This document shows, one piece after another, positions 21,701 through 35,142 of a stretch of DNA of 64,000 nucleotides (position 1 is the stretch's first letter; each line of letters begins with the position of its first letter). The DNA is from Amorphophallus konjac (taxonomy: Eukaryota; Streptophyta; Magnoliopsida; Alismatales; Araceae). Position numbers and translations under genes: made by a program. The notes beneath the pieces were generated by a model. That model did not search any database. It saw only the letters and a list, made by a program, of their open reading frames with translations, and was not told the origin of the DNA. The stretch is from NCBI GenBank assembly GCA_022559845.1, contig CM040121.1, forward strand, positions 568,652,140-568,716,139, given 5' to 3'.

Positions 21701-24700
21701 GGTTGAATTGAGTTTTATTGATAGAAGTGGGTATCTACAGTAATTGATGGTTAGGGGTTCACACTCCTGAATGATCAATGCAAGTTTCTTCAATCTAATT
21801 TTGTTAGACAGTATCAGCAATCATTGAAGGTTGGTTGGGGTTTTGAGCTCCTCAAAGAGTGCCAGTTTCTTCACATTTATTTTTTTTAGATGCCGAGTCT
21901 GGGTTGTGGATCTCCACATGCAAAGTATTTGTTCTTCACAACTTGTGTCTTTGACTACCTTGTCAAACTGTTGGAAATGCTCATATAATTTGACTTATTT
22001 GTCAAATCTCTCTTTTTGAGTGCTGGCATATATTGGGAATACTTCTTCGTTATTGTTTCCTAGTTCTGAGATCTGGCAGTGGTCGATATGCTGCAGTTTC
22101 ATATTTCTAGCAGATCCGGGGTTGTGGCAGTAGTTGATGGGAGTTTTATGAAGATTCAGCAACTATTAGTCTTGTAAATATTTTTCTTCGGGTTGTTTTT
22201 ACTATTTCTCGTATGTTTTCTGTAAGATGAGGATCTATCTCTATCAAGAAAGTAAAAAAATTGATGCAGTTTTAGCGGCATTGGGATTTCCTCTCTTTTC
22301 GAGAGAATCTAAGGTGGATATGGTTCCATAATTCAGAGGAAAGTTGCAAAAAAGGAAGAAGAAAATCTCAACTTGAAGGTTGGAAGCCTCTTGAAGTTTC
22401 TGTATGATATTCTTGAATCTCGACAGCGTTAAGGTCTATTCCTGAACTTTGTTTGACCTGACATTTTTCTTGGTTTTAGAAAAGGCTGGAGTATTGAAGT
22501 GTTTATGCATGGTATGATATGTGGAAGTATAGCTCTTACACAAGACAGGTTCTGTTGCATGGCCTTCTTCTGTAGGGTTATGGTGACTAAGACGATAATT
22601 CATGATACAAACTAGCGAGTTCCTTGTAGATGGTTGGGGAACAAAATATCTCTACAGAATTTCTTATAAAAGACTCTGCCCTCCATACTTCAGAGATTTC
22701 TATATCTCAATGATTCTATCGTCTATCAAGTTAAAGTGACTGTCTTTCTTGGTTACATTGGTTTTTTCGATCTTCCCACTTCTGCTTTTAGAGAATTTTT
22801 TCGGTCTCGCCCTCTTCAGTGGGATTTCCTCTCTTTTTGAAATAATCTAAGGTTGATATGGTTTCATAATGTGGAGGAAGGTTGCAAAGAGAATGAAAAT
22901 CTCAGCTTGAAGGTTGGAAGCCTCTTGAAGTCTCTGTGCCATATCCTTGAATCTTGACAGTGTTAAAATCTATTCTTGAACTTTTTTTGATCCTGACATT
23001 ATCCTTGGTTTTAGAAAGGGCTGGAGTCTTCTAGTGTTTATGCGTGGTATGACATGGAATTTCTTGAAGTTTCTGTACATCCTTGATTCTCGACAGTTTT
23101 ATGATCTATTCCTGAACTGCTGTTGATCCTGACATTTTCATTGGTTTTAGAAAGGGCTGGAGTCTTGAAGTGTTTATGCATGGGGTATGACATGTTGAAT
23201 TGTGGTTCTTACACAAGGCAGGTTCTGTTGCACAGCCTTCTTTTGCAGGGGTACAGTGACTGAGGCAATGATCAACATTTTGTCCCTTTTTCTTCTGCTT
23301 CATCATACAAAATAGTGAGTTCCCTGTAGAGGGTTGGGAAGCAAAATATCTCTGCAGAATTTCTTCTACAGGATTGTGCCTTCCATACGTCAGAGACTTT
23401 AAACTTTCAAGGATTCTACCATCTATCAAGTTAAAATGACTGTCTTCCTTGGTTACATTGCTCTTTTGATTTACCCATTTTTGTTTGAGAGATTTTTTTG
23501 GATCCTTGGTTCTTGCTGATGGTGGACAGTGATAGCCAATATTTCATTGTGCGGAGAAGATTAAAAAAGGATTTCCATTTTGAAGGGTGCGTTAAGGTGG
23601 CAGAAGCTGCAGAACAGAAGAATGAGGCCAATTTCTACAAACATATCTATTTCAAAACTGTATCAACCTAGGTTTAAGAACTGTGTTAATTCTATTTGCA
23701 TAATGATGTTTTTTAGTCTATTGACATTTTCCTTGCTGGAAAGGAACTGGAGGATATGCAGTAACGTATTATTAGGATGTTAGACGTGGGCTTCTGGGAT
23801 GGGTTGCTGCCTTTTTCCATGGGGACATGGTGGTGAAGACTCTGCTCAGAATTCTTTGCAAATTTCCTTCCACTCCCATCTACCCAAGCTTGTGAATTCA
23901 TTCAGGTTTATGTTCCTTCAATTCCTCCTGTAGGTGTTGAAGAGCAAAAGTCGGTTCACTTCTGGCATCTTGGGTATCTGCAACATTAATGTATGAATTA
24001 TACATGGAAATCTCTCTGTAACTTTCATCTTTTGAGGACACAGATTATGCATGAGACTTTCCATGCATTCTTCCAAGACATGGTCTTATCATCAGTTGTT
24101 GTTTTCTTGTGAGCCATCTCTCTTCATCAATAGCTTTGGACCATATAGATGTTTTCAACACATTTCCCATCTGGGCTGAGCTGCTTCTTTCTCCCCCCCC
24201 CCCTTTTCTTCTTGCATCTATTGTTACTTCTAGGCATTAATGGTGCATTTGGAAGAATAATACATACAGCTGCTTTTGAATTTATCGTCATGTGGAAAGC
24301 ATCCAGCAATTAGCATCGTCTGGGAATAGATTGTTGCTTAGGTATGATCTGAAAGAATTCCCTTTTGTTCATCGTTGTGATACCACAGTTCATGTTGCCC
24401 TTGTGGAGGACATCTTTGATATGATCTACTTGTCTAGCCATGTTGCCGTCACATCTGCACCCCTGAGCCATTGGCTATCTTTGTTTGCTGTATATATAAG
24501 TCAAGGCGAATGGATACTTGGATATAACTACAAATAACGGGTTTTTCTGCGCTGGAGGTTCTTTTAGATCATTATTCAACTTGAAGAGCTAAGTTTCTCC
24601 TTGATACTTAAGATTGTTATTCTACTGTGTTCTTTTTTAAGTTTTGCTGAAGAATTAAATCATATCTCTAGTTCAAAATTTGGCTGCATTGACTTAGATG

Positions 24701-24832
24701 TAGAAAGGTGGAAACTATTGAAGGCTACAGGTTCTAACTCCTGAACAATGCAAGTTTTGTCACTTAAACTTGTTTGAGACGGTATTTCAACGTGGAAAAA
24801 GGTTCCCACTTATATAGTTCCAGCAATGTTAC
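18727..24832. repeat. Tandem unit 2 of the ~6.1-kb array (6106 bp)
   Basis: It starts with GGAATTATGTGACTATTTG and ends ...ATGTTAC. It carries an extra ~545-bp junction block relative to unit 1: the sequence after GTGACTATTTGAAAC (18736-18905) is repeated at 19276-19440, with a CT-rich tract between. Nearly every stretch matches unit 3 at a constant offset of 6085 bp, with few differences. Confidence 0.92.
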
Positions 24833-27800
24833 GGAATTATGTGACTATTTGAAACATTTTTTGTTATGGAATTATGTAATTGACTTATTTGGTTGTTTAT
24901 TTACTTGTTTTAGTTTTGTCATAATATTGCACTTGGTATCCTTCTTTAGCGTACTGGTGTGAATGACAATATGAGTGTTAATTCTTGATTAGGAATGAAT
25001 GAATTAGGAATCGGTCTCTCTCCCCCTCTATCACACTCTCTCTCCCCCTCTCTATCTCCCTCACAGTGGGAGGGAGGGGCCGTGCCCCTCTCTGTCTCCC
25101 TCTCTCCCTCTCCCTCTTGCCGTTTCCCTCTCTCGCCGTCTGCCTCTTCCTCTCTTACTCTTTCTCTCTAACACACGCACACACAAAGAGGGGCTCCGTC
25201 CCTCTCCCACTCTGTCGTACTCTCTACCCCTCTATCTCCCTCACAGTGAGAGGGAGCCCTCTCTGTCTCCCTCTCCCTCACTCTGCGTCCCTCTCTTACT
25301 CTCTCTCACTGTCAAGCACGCACACACACAGAGAGATTTTATGACTATGATTGTAATATGTGACTATTTGAAACATTTTTTGTTATGGAATTCTGTAATT
25401 GACTTATTTGGTTGTTTGTTTACTTGTTTTAGTTTTGTCATAATATTGCACTTGTTATCCTTCTTTAGTGTATTTGTGTGTATGACAATATGAGTGTTAA
25501 TTCTTGATTAGGAATGAATGAATTTAGGAAATTTATTGACTTTGTATATGAATTTTAAAAAATTATTGACTTTTTATATGAATTTAAAAATTTTAAAAAA
25601 ATTATTGACATATAGTTTAATTTCTGAATTATATATATTTATATTTAATAAATTTTTGCCTCAACGCTTCGAACGCCTCTCGCCCGTCGGCCAAGGCGTT
25701 TGAGGTGTGAGGCGACCCCCTGGTCGCCGCGGTCGCCTCAGACCTCGGACGACATAATTTGTAGCATGGATGCTGTGTGTTTCTTGCGAGAGACACTGGT
25801 TTAATTATGCGACCAAATTGATTGAAGTTCTGTTGAATTACAATTTGGTTCAGGAACTGTTTGCTTTTAACTTGACAATCTAATGGGATGTCTAATTTGT
25901 TTCCAAGTTTTTTGATGTCCAGTTCAAGTCTATGGTGTCGAAATTTTTACCACAGCTGTGTTTTGCTGTTCATGTGGACAATGTGATGTTCTATTAAAGT
26001 GATGGCGGCTTGCATTATGCCAATGTAGTTAAGTCTGCTTTGATGTGTTGGTCAGAGTATGGAAAGTATTCTTCTCAATTTGTGTCCATTGTCAATGATC
26101 TCTTGCTTTGTTGATTTGAGGAATATATTGTGCAGTTTTGCTCTATTATGGTTTCTCACTTTGAGGGCTAGCAGGAATCTTTGTGCTAGTATTCTAGTTG
26201 ATCAATCTGATGGTAGTCATTGGAATCCCTTAGACATCCAGCAACTTCTTATCAGTCTTGCAAAAAAAATTTCTTGAATTTTTTGGTTTTACAGGTGATG
26301 GAGAGCATGGAAAATGGATTTCCAATGTGACAATATTACTTGTTGAAAGGCATCTTTGTTTTGGAGTAATTGTTGGGTATCTGGTACTTCCTCTGCAAGA
26401 TTATTTTTTTAAGGATTATTGTCTTTTTATCTATCCACTCTTCTCTACTTAGTTTTTCCTTTCAATCATCGTTTTAATTATTTTCCTATTTGTCATGTTC
26501 CTTTCATGCTTTGGGGACCTCAAGCTTTCAGGATTCTGTCTGTCTAGTTGAGCAACTGGCTTTTTTGGTGCAGTCTCAACGTTGTTTTCTTCACTGAGAT
26601 TTCTTCTCCCCTTTCCTAAGAGGAAAAAACCATCTCAAAGGGTGCACAAGTAGAGAAACCATCTCTAGGCCCTCAACAACGAAGATCTATTTCCAGACTA
26701 TATCAACCAATCCTTCAGAACTCTCATTGCAAGGTATTCAATTCTATTTGAGTCATATTTCACATATTCCTTGACATCCTTCTTTGCGGGTGAACTGGAA
26801 CTTGACTTTTAGAACGATAGACGTGGGCTTCTGAGATGTTCTAAGAAGGGATGCAACCTTTCTCTATAGGCATTTCATGGTAATGGCAGTTTATCACATT
26901 TTTTTTCCAACTAATCTTCCTCTCCCATCCGCACAAAATTGTTTGTTTCTTTGTTCGGTTTGTTCTTCCCTGAATTTCCTGTAGGGGTTGATAAAAGCTA
27001 AGGAGGTTGGCTGCTGGCATCTTGGGTATCTGCAACATGAATGAACAAATCATACATGCAAATCTTTCCATGACTTCTTCCATAGAGTTTCGATATACAT
27101 GGGAGCCTTCTATGCATATTTTTGAAAGAGAGGACAGGGGAAGGCTATCTTATCATTGATTCATTGGCCAGATGTGCTTCTATGTTTGCTAGCTTGCTGG
27201 CCACCTCTTTTCTTTAATAAGATTGGACCTTTTCAGGTTGTAAATGCTTTCAATGCATATCCTCGCTTGCCTGGGCTATCTTGTGTGGGTACTGTTCTTT
27301 GTTTCCCTTTCTCCTTTTCTTCTTGCATCTGTTGTCACCTTGATGATGCATTTAAAAGAATCTTTAGTAGAATTATCTCAACCTCATGTGGAAGGGCATC
27401 AGGCAATCAGCTGACTCTGGGAAATTTGCCGTGTGCATCTTTCTGCCATTCATTATCTTCCTTGCTGATCAGTCATTAAGCCAGTGAACTGGGTGGTAGC
27501 ATCAAAATGGTGACTTTATTTCAATAGTCTTATTGCATTTATGGATCACGGATGAAATTAGAGTCCTCTATTTGTGGATGACATGTTGAGAGTTTGGATA
27601 TGACTCTACAGATAGTGGGACTATCTGCACTTGAGGCTCAGAGCACCTGTTAACTCTCGTGAACCTCAATTTTTCCTTATATTGGTACTTCAATCATTAT
27701 TCTATTATGTTCTTTGTTCTACTATGTTCTTGTGGTTTTGTGGGTGAATTAGTGAATTAAGTCATATCTTTGGGTGTAGGAGTTTGGTTGAATTGAGTTT

Positions 27801-30800
27801 TATTGATAGAAGTGGGTATCTACAGTAATTGATGGTTAGGGGTTCACACTCCTGAATGATCAATGCAAGTTTCTTCAATCTAATTTTGTTAGACAGTATC
27901 AGCAATCATTGAAGGTTGGTTGGGGTTTTGAGCTCCTCAAAGAGTGCCAGTTTCTTCACATTTATTTTTTTTAGATGCCGAGTCTGGGTTGTGGATCTCC
28001 ACATGCAAAGTATTTGTTCTTCACAACTTGTGTCTTTGACTACCTTGTCAAACTGTTGGAAATGCTCATATAATTTGACTTATTTGTCAAATCTCTCTTT
28101 TTGAGTGCTGGCATATATTGGGAATACTTCTTCGTTATTGTTTCCTAGTTCTGAGATCTGGCAGTGGTCGATATGCTGCAGTTTCATATTTCTAGCAGAT
28201 CCGGGGTTGTGGCAGTAGTTGATGGGAGTTTTATGAAGATTCAGCAACTATTAGTCTTGTAAATATTTTTCTTCGGGTTGTTTTTACTATTTCTCGTATG
28301 TTTTCTGTAAGATGAGGATCTATCTCTATCAAGAAAGTAAAAAAATTGATGCAGTTTTAGCGGCATTGGGATTTCCTCTCTTTTCGAGAGAATCTAAGGT
28401 GGATATGGTTCCATAATTCAGAGGAAAGTTGCAAAAAAGGAAGAAGAAAATCTCAACTTGAAGGTTGGAAGCCTCTTGAAGTTTCTGTATGATATTCTTG
28501 AATCTCGACAGCGTTAAGGTCTATTCCTGAACTTTGTTTGACCTGACATTTTTCTTGGTTTTAGAAAAGGCTGGAGTATTGAAGTGTTTATGCATGGTAT
28601 GATATGTGGAAGTATAGTTCTTACACAAGACAGGTTCTGTTGCATGGCCTTCTTCTGTAGGGTTATGGTGACTAAGACGATAATTCATGATACAAACTAG
28701 CGAGTTCCTTGTAGATGGTTGGGGAACAAAATATCTCTACAGAATTTCTTATAAAAGACTCTGCCCTCCATACTTCAGAGATTTCTATATCTCAATGATT
28801 CTATCGTCTATCGAGTTAAAGTGACTGTCTTTCTTGGTTACATTGGTTTTTTCGATCTTCCCACTTCTGCTTTTAGAGAATTTTTTCGATCTCGCCCTCT
28901 TCAGTGGGATTTCCTCTCTATTTGAAATAATCTAAGGTTGATATGGTTTCATAATGTAGAGGAAGGTTGCAAAAAGAATGAAAATCTCAGCTTGAAGGTT
29001 GGAAGCCTCTTGAAGTCTCTGTGCCATATCCTTGAATCTTGACAGTGTTAAAATCTATTCTTGAACTTTTTTTGATCCTGACATTTTCCTTGGTTTTAGA
29101 AAGGGCTGGAGTCTTCTAGTGTTTATGCGTGGTATGACATGGAATTTCTTGAAGTTTCTGTACATCCTTGATTCTCGACAGTTTTATGATCTATTCCTGA
29201 ACTGCTGTTGATCCTGACATTTTCATTGGTTTTAGAAAGGGCTGGAGTCTTGAAGTGTTTATGCATGGGGTATGACATGTTGAATTGTGGTTCTTACACA
29301 AGGCAGGTTCTGTTGCACAGCCTTCTTTTGCAGGGGTACAGTGACTGAGGCAATGATCAACATTTTGTCCCTTTTTCTTCTGCTTCATCATACAAAATAG
29401 TGAGTTCCCTGTAGAGGGTTGGGAAGCAAAATATCTCTGCAGAATTTCTTCTACAGGATTGTGCCTTCCATACGTCAGAGACTTTAAACTTTCAAGGATT
29501 CTACCATCTATCAAGTTAAAATGACTGTCTTCCTTGGTTACATTGCTCTTTTGATTTACCCATTTTTGTTTGAGAGATTTTTTTGGATCCTTGGTTCTTG
29601 CTGATGGTGGACAGTGATAGCCAATATTTCATTGTGCGGAGAAGATTAAAAAAGGATTTCCATTTTGAAGGGTGCGTTAAGGTGGCAGAAGCTGCAGAAC
29701 AGAAGAATGAGGCCAATTTCTACAAACATATCTATTTCAAAACTGTATCAACCTAGGTTTAAGAACTGTGTTAATTCTATTTGCATAATGATGTTTTTTA
29801 GTCTATTGACATTTTCCTTGCTGGAAAGGAACTGGAGGATATGCAGTAACGTATTATTAGGATGTTAGACGTGGGCTTCTGGGATGGGTTGCTGCCTTTT
29901 TCCATGGGGACATGGTGGTGAAGACTCTGCTCAGAATTCTTTGCAAATTTCCTTCCACTCCCATCTACCCAAGCTTGTGAATTCATTCAGGTTTATGTTC
30001 CTTCAATTCCTCCTGTAGGTGTTGAAGAGCAAAAGTCGGTTCACTTCTGGCATCTTGGGTATCTGCAACATTAATGTATGAATTATACATGGAAATCTCT
30101 CTGTAACTTTCATCTTTTGAGGACACAGATTATGCATGAGACTTTCCATGCATTCTTCCAAGACATGGTCTTATCATCAGTTGTTGTTTTCTTGTGAGCC
30201 ATCTCTCTTCATCAATAGCTTTGGACCATATAGATGTTTTCAACACATTTCCCATCTGGGCTGAGCTGCTTCTTTCTCCCCCTCCCTTTTCTTCTTGCAT
30301 CTATTGTTACTTCTAGGCATTAATGGTGCATTTGGAAGAATAATACATACAGCTGCTTTTGAATTTATCGTCATGTGGAAAGCATCCAGCAATTAGCATC
30401 GTCTGGGAATAGATTGTTGCTTAGGTATGATCTGAAAGAATTCCCTTTTGTTCATCGTTGTGATACCACAGTTCATGTTGCCCTTGTGGAGGACATCTTT
30501 GATATGATCTACTTGTCTAGCCATGTTGCCGTCACATCTGCACCCCTGAGCCATTGGCTATCTTTGTTTGCTGTATATATAAGTCAAGGCGAATGGATAC
30601 TTGGATATAACTACAAATAACGGGTTTTTCTGCGCTGGAGGTTCTTTTAGATCATTATTCAACTCGAAGAGCTAAGTTTCTCCTTGATACTTAAGATTGT
30701 TATTCTACTGTGTTCTTTTTTAAGTTTTGCTGAAGAATTAAATCATATCTCTAGTTCAAAATTTGGCTGCATTGACTTAGATGTAGAAAGGTGGAAACTA

Positions 30801-30915
30801 TTGAAGGCTACAGGTTCTAACTCCTGAACAATGCAAGTTTTGTCACTTAAACTTGTTCGAGACAATATTTCAACATGGAAAAAGCTTCCCACTTATATAG
30901 TTCCAGCAATGTTAC
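24833..30915. repeat. Tandem unit 3 of the ~6.1-kb array (6083 bp)
   Basis: It is near-identical to unit 2. Visible differences include a shorter CT-rich tract near 25100 and a C-run of 12 in unit 2 (24193) that is interrupted here (30280). Small frames match residue for residue between units 2 and 3. At 30915 the sequence after ...ATGTTAC departs into single-copy DNA (CGTGTGTACAG), which marks the right breakpoint of the amplification. Confidence 0.92.
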
Positions 30916-33520
30916 CGTGTGTACAGATGAAATAGGATAACTTTTATTTGTAAGGGCTCGAGTATTACAGTGACTATCTGCAAATTCTCTTGAGTTCTTA
31001 GTTTCTCGGTAACTTTAAATGTTATTCTACTATGTTCTTGTATTTTGTATTGGTTCTTTAAATTCCATCTCTAGAGATAGAGGTTAGGTTACATTGACTC
31101 TTATGGTTGCAATGATTGGAGGTTAGGGGATCAAATTTTTGATGGATGACACAATGCAAACTTCTTGTTTGAGAGACCATGTTCAGGCTCCTCATGGTTT
31201 TTATTGGTGAATTGAATCATATCTCTAGAAATATAAATTTTGGTTGCATTGACTTTCAGAGAGAAAAGTGGTATCAGCAATAGTTGGATGTTAGAGGTTC
31301 AAACTCTTGATGGATGGACAAATGCAAGTCTCATAATTTTTTTGAGACATCATATTGGAACTGTGGATCTTATAGGAAAGTTCCTATTTCCGTATATGAT
31401 TCTTCTTATGTATGCATGAAGTTAAGTCTGCTCTGATTATCTTCAGATCTTTCCTCAATTTGACTCCTTTGTCAAATGATCACTTCTCGATTGGGGGATT
31501 ATGCTGCAAGATGGTTTCTTATTTTCTGAACCGTCTGTACATACTTCTAGTCGATTATGAGTTTATGGTGGTATTTGCTAGGAACTTCATGAAGATTCAG
31601 CAACTTCACGTTGTCTCGCAAACATTCATCTTGAAGTTGTTTTTCTAATTTCTTCTCGGCTTCCGTGAGCAATTTTAATATGTGAGGAGGATCTATGTAT
31701 CTCTAAAGAAATTACGGCTTTGCTTGGTGCAGTCTTGACGACATTGCTTTCTTCAGTGAGGTCCCCCTTTCCTTTTCTTCTTTCTGGTGGAAAGAATGTC
31801 TTAGTTTTGAAGGTTCTTGAAAGTGAACCAGTTGCATCAATGGAGAGAAATTTGGAAAAAAACTTTAAGCTTGAAGATAAATGTTAGAAAAGTAACATAA
31901 TCACACCAATTTCTGTATGGTATGCTCAGCAATCTTAAGATTTAGCTCCAAAATTTGTTTGATTCTGGCATTTCTTTTGTTAAATGACTGGTTGTTTATC
32001 CACGATAAAATATATTGCATGATGGTTTGCAGACGCAGGCTCTGAGATGATTGTAGGCTTTTTCATAAGGATGCAGGCAGTGAGCTTCAATTTGGGTTCT
32101 TGTTCCCTTAATTCCGCACTTGGAAAGCAAAACAAGATTTATGCATAACTTGAGTATCTGCACTTGCCAATCTTTGTGTAACGTCTTTCATCTCGAGGAT
32201 AGTGTTTATCGAAGTCCTTTTGTGCATTCTTGGAAGGAAAGGAAGGGAAAGAGATGGTCTTATCTGTTGGGCTTCTGTAGGCCATCTACTCATTGATAAG
32301 ATTGGCCTTTTCGGTTGGTAGTGATTTCAATACATTAGCCTTGTGTATCCTGTCTTCTCTTTCTTTCTCTTGCCTTCTCCCCCCCCCCCCCCCCCCCCCC
32401 CCCCCCGCTTTGCTGCGGCTGTTGTCACAGCTAAATGTCAATGGCGCATTTGGAATCAGCATTTACTCTTATGGAATCAAGTTTATTATCCATTTCCAAT
32501 TTCATGTGGTAAAGCCTCGAGCAACCTTATGGCACTGGAAAATATTGTAGTAGGGTGAAGAGGTTTATTGCGTCAAATTTGCATGAATTGAAATCAAATA
32601 GTTTAAGCGATTTTGCATCTTGTTCATATCAATCCTACTGCCCTATAGGATGTCATCTTCAGTTATCTTGCCTACTTATATAGCATGATTTTCAATGCAG
32701 AATTATGCTATTCTCTTATGCCCTCGTATGTGTTTTCTGGCAGACAGGATCTCTGTTTCTTGCACATGTTTCTAGTTAGATCCAAGCCATGCTTTACTAA
32801 GGCAATGGATTCAGTTGTAGCATTAGACAGGTGGAAGGTAGCATTTATTTTGCTCCATTTCTTTTTTTCTTTAACTGGGTTTACAGATGTCTTATTTGTG
32901 ATCATCATTGATGTCAAAGGGGCTATAAGCAATGGAATTGTCTATAAAGGTTCTTTTGGACCATATGCTTCTTGTGCACGATATACGCTTTCCTGGAAAA
33001 TTATATTTAAGTCTCTCTATGAATTAAATCATTTTTGGTGCTTTTGTTTCTCACAAGTCAAGTTAGGGCCGGAAGATAATTTTTTGTGAGTAAAGAAAAG
33101 GTGGCATTTCATATAAGCTAGAGCGTACTGGTATTTGTCACACAGTTGGGGCCCATGGGATTGAAGAAAATCCTAGGTTTGTAAGTTCTCCATTTCTTCT
33201 AAATCTGCGTTTGAGTTTCCTGCATCTTACATCGCATTTTCTCATTTGCAAAATGCCTGGAAACCCTTGTGATATCATGTTTTCTTATTGGACTCCCCCA
33301 CCATTCTCCTCCTGTGTCTGCTTGCAGCAAAAGAAGCAATTGTGTTGGACTTGACAACTGGTGGGCGTGCATCTTGTAATGCTGATGACTCATTGTGAAA
33401 GACCGGGTAATCCTGATGGCTCATTGTTTGTTCTCTTCTTACTGGAGCTTTTTTCCCTCTTTTGATTGCGACAAAAGATGCAGGTGCATCAGGAACAGTT
33501 AGTCCCTTGGCTTCCTTTGG
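30916..33520. other. Decayed single-copy relative of the 6.1-kb unit
   Basis: No supported gene. Weak relatives of the unit occur: CAGCAACTTCACGTTGTCTCGCAAA near 31600 and sub-block C at 32030-32530. The plus strand is T-rich and intron-like. The frame at 32685-33089 has no family resemblance. Confidence 0.45.
32379..32406. repeat. Uninterrupted poly-C tract (28 bp)
   Basis: Twenty-eight consecutive C residues in a pyrimidine-rich context. The equivalent place in unit 2 has 12 (24193) and in unit 3 a broken run (30280). The opposite strand is poly-G and could form a quadruplex. Confidence 0.9.
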
Positions 33521-33530
33521 CTTGGAGAGA

Positions 33531-35142
33531 TGAGAGATTACGGGTGCATGTAGGTCTTGTCCCCTTCATTGGTGGATGCAACTTGTTTGTGACATTCTAC
33601 CCTGTACATCATGGTCGGATGTCCTTCCACCTATCCACATTCTCGTGTCGCGAATTCTTTCTAGCAATGATGTCAGTTATAATGTATGTCTTGGAAAATT
33701 ATGTGTCTCAGCATCAGTATTCATCAGAGCATGATCAAATCATTTGTTACAGGAAACGATTATAACGGAATTATTTGTTGTAGTAACCAATAAAATTCAT
33801 ATTAAAAGATCTCTGACGTTGCTCCTCCTTTGGTGTGACCTATCACTGGTTTTGTGGTTGGAGCCACCGTCCCCTTCTCCAGTGGCTTCTTGGGCATCCT
33901 TCTGGCGTTGCTGTGTTGGATGGTTGTCAGCAAGGCAATTGTAGAAGTTATTGCTTCTGCAAGAAGTTTATGGAGGTTCTAACTGGAATACCATAATAGT
34001 CTCCTTTTCTGACAAGGGGTTTGAATATTTGTCTTCCCGCACCCAATGTCTCATTTGGAGACTGCATCATCATGAGGCCATCAGCAACTTTGAACCTCGG
34101 GCATTCATTTTTAAGGTTCGAAAATGAAGAGGATTTGCTGCTTAAATTTTGTGGAATGCCCTATGTACCTCGCTGAGCAGCAGGCAGTTTTTGAAATGAA
34201 GAATATCTTAAGTCATTATATTTGGCTGTGGTGCCCCTTTGATGTGCAGATAACATGGAGGGTTGTCATTAGCATTCATATGGATTTTGTAAAGCCAAAG
34301 TAGTGTATTGGGATTCATTGAGAGGAGGATGGTTTGTGAGAGATTACGGGTGCATGTAGGTCCTGTCCCCTTCATTGGTGGATGCAACTTGTTTGTGACA
34401 TTCTACACCGTACATCATGATCGGATGTCATTCCACCTATCCACATTCTGTCGTGTCGCCAATTCTTTCCTGCAATGATGTCAGTTATAATGTATTTGTC
34501 TTGGAAAATTATGTGTGTCAGCATCAGTATTCATCAGAGCATGATCTAATCATTTGTTACAGGAAACAATTATAATGGAATTATTTGTAGTAACCTATAA
34601 AATTCATATTAAAAGATCTCTGACGTTGCTCCATCTTTGGTGTGACCTATCACTGGTTTTGTGGTTGGAGCCACCGTCCCCTTCTCCAGTGGCTTCTTGG
34701 GCATCCTTCTGGCATTGCTGTGTTGGATGTTGTCAGCAAGGCAATTGTAGAAGTTATTGCTTCTGCAGGAATTTTATTGAGGTTCTAACTGGAATACCAT
34801 AATAGTCTCCTTTTCTGACAAGGAGTTTGAATATTTGTCTTCCGCACCCTATGTCTCATGTGGAGACTGCATCATCACGAGGTCATCAGCAACTTTGAAC
34901 CTCGGGCATTCATTTTTAAGGTTTGAAAATGAAGAGGATTTGCTGCTTAATTTTTGTGGAATGCCCATGTCCCTCGCTGAGCAGCAGGCAGTTCTTGAAA
35001 TGAAGAATATCTTAAGTCAATATATGTGGCTGTGGTGCCCCTTTGATGTGCAGATAACTTGGAGGGTTGCTATTAGCATTGATATGGATTTTGTCAAGCC
35101 AAAGAAGTAGTGCATTGGGATTCATTGAGAGGAGGATGGTTT
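33531..35142. repeat. 806-bp tandem duplication
   Basis: Copy 1 is 33531-34336 and copy 2 is 34337-35142. Both begin TGAGAGATTACGGGTGCATG and end GAGAGGAGGATGGTTT. They differ by scattered substitutions and small indels that break the frames crossing them. I do not recognise a protein in either copy. Confidence 0.88.
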
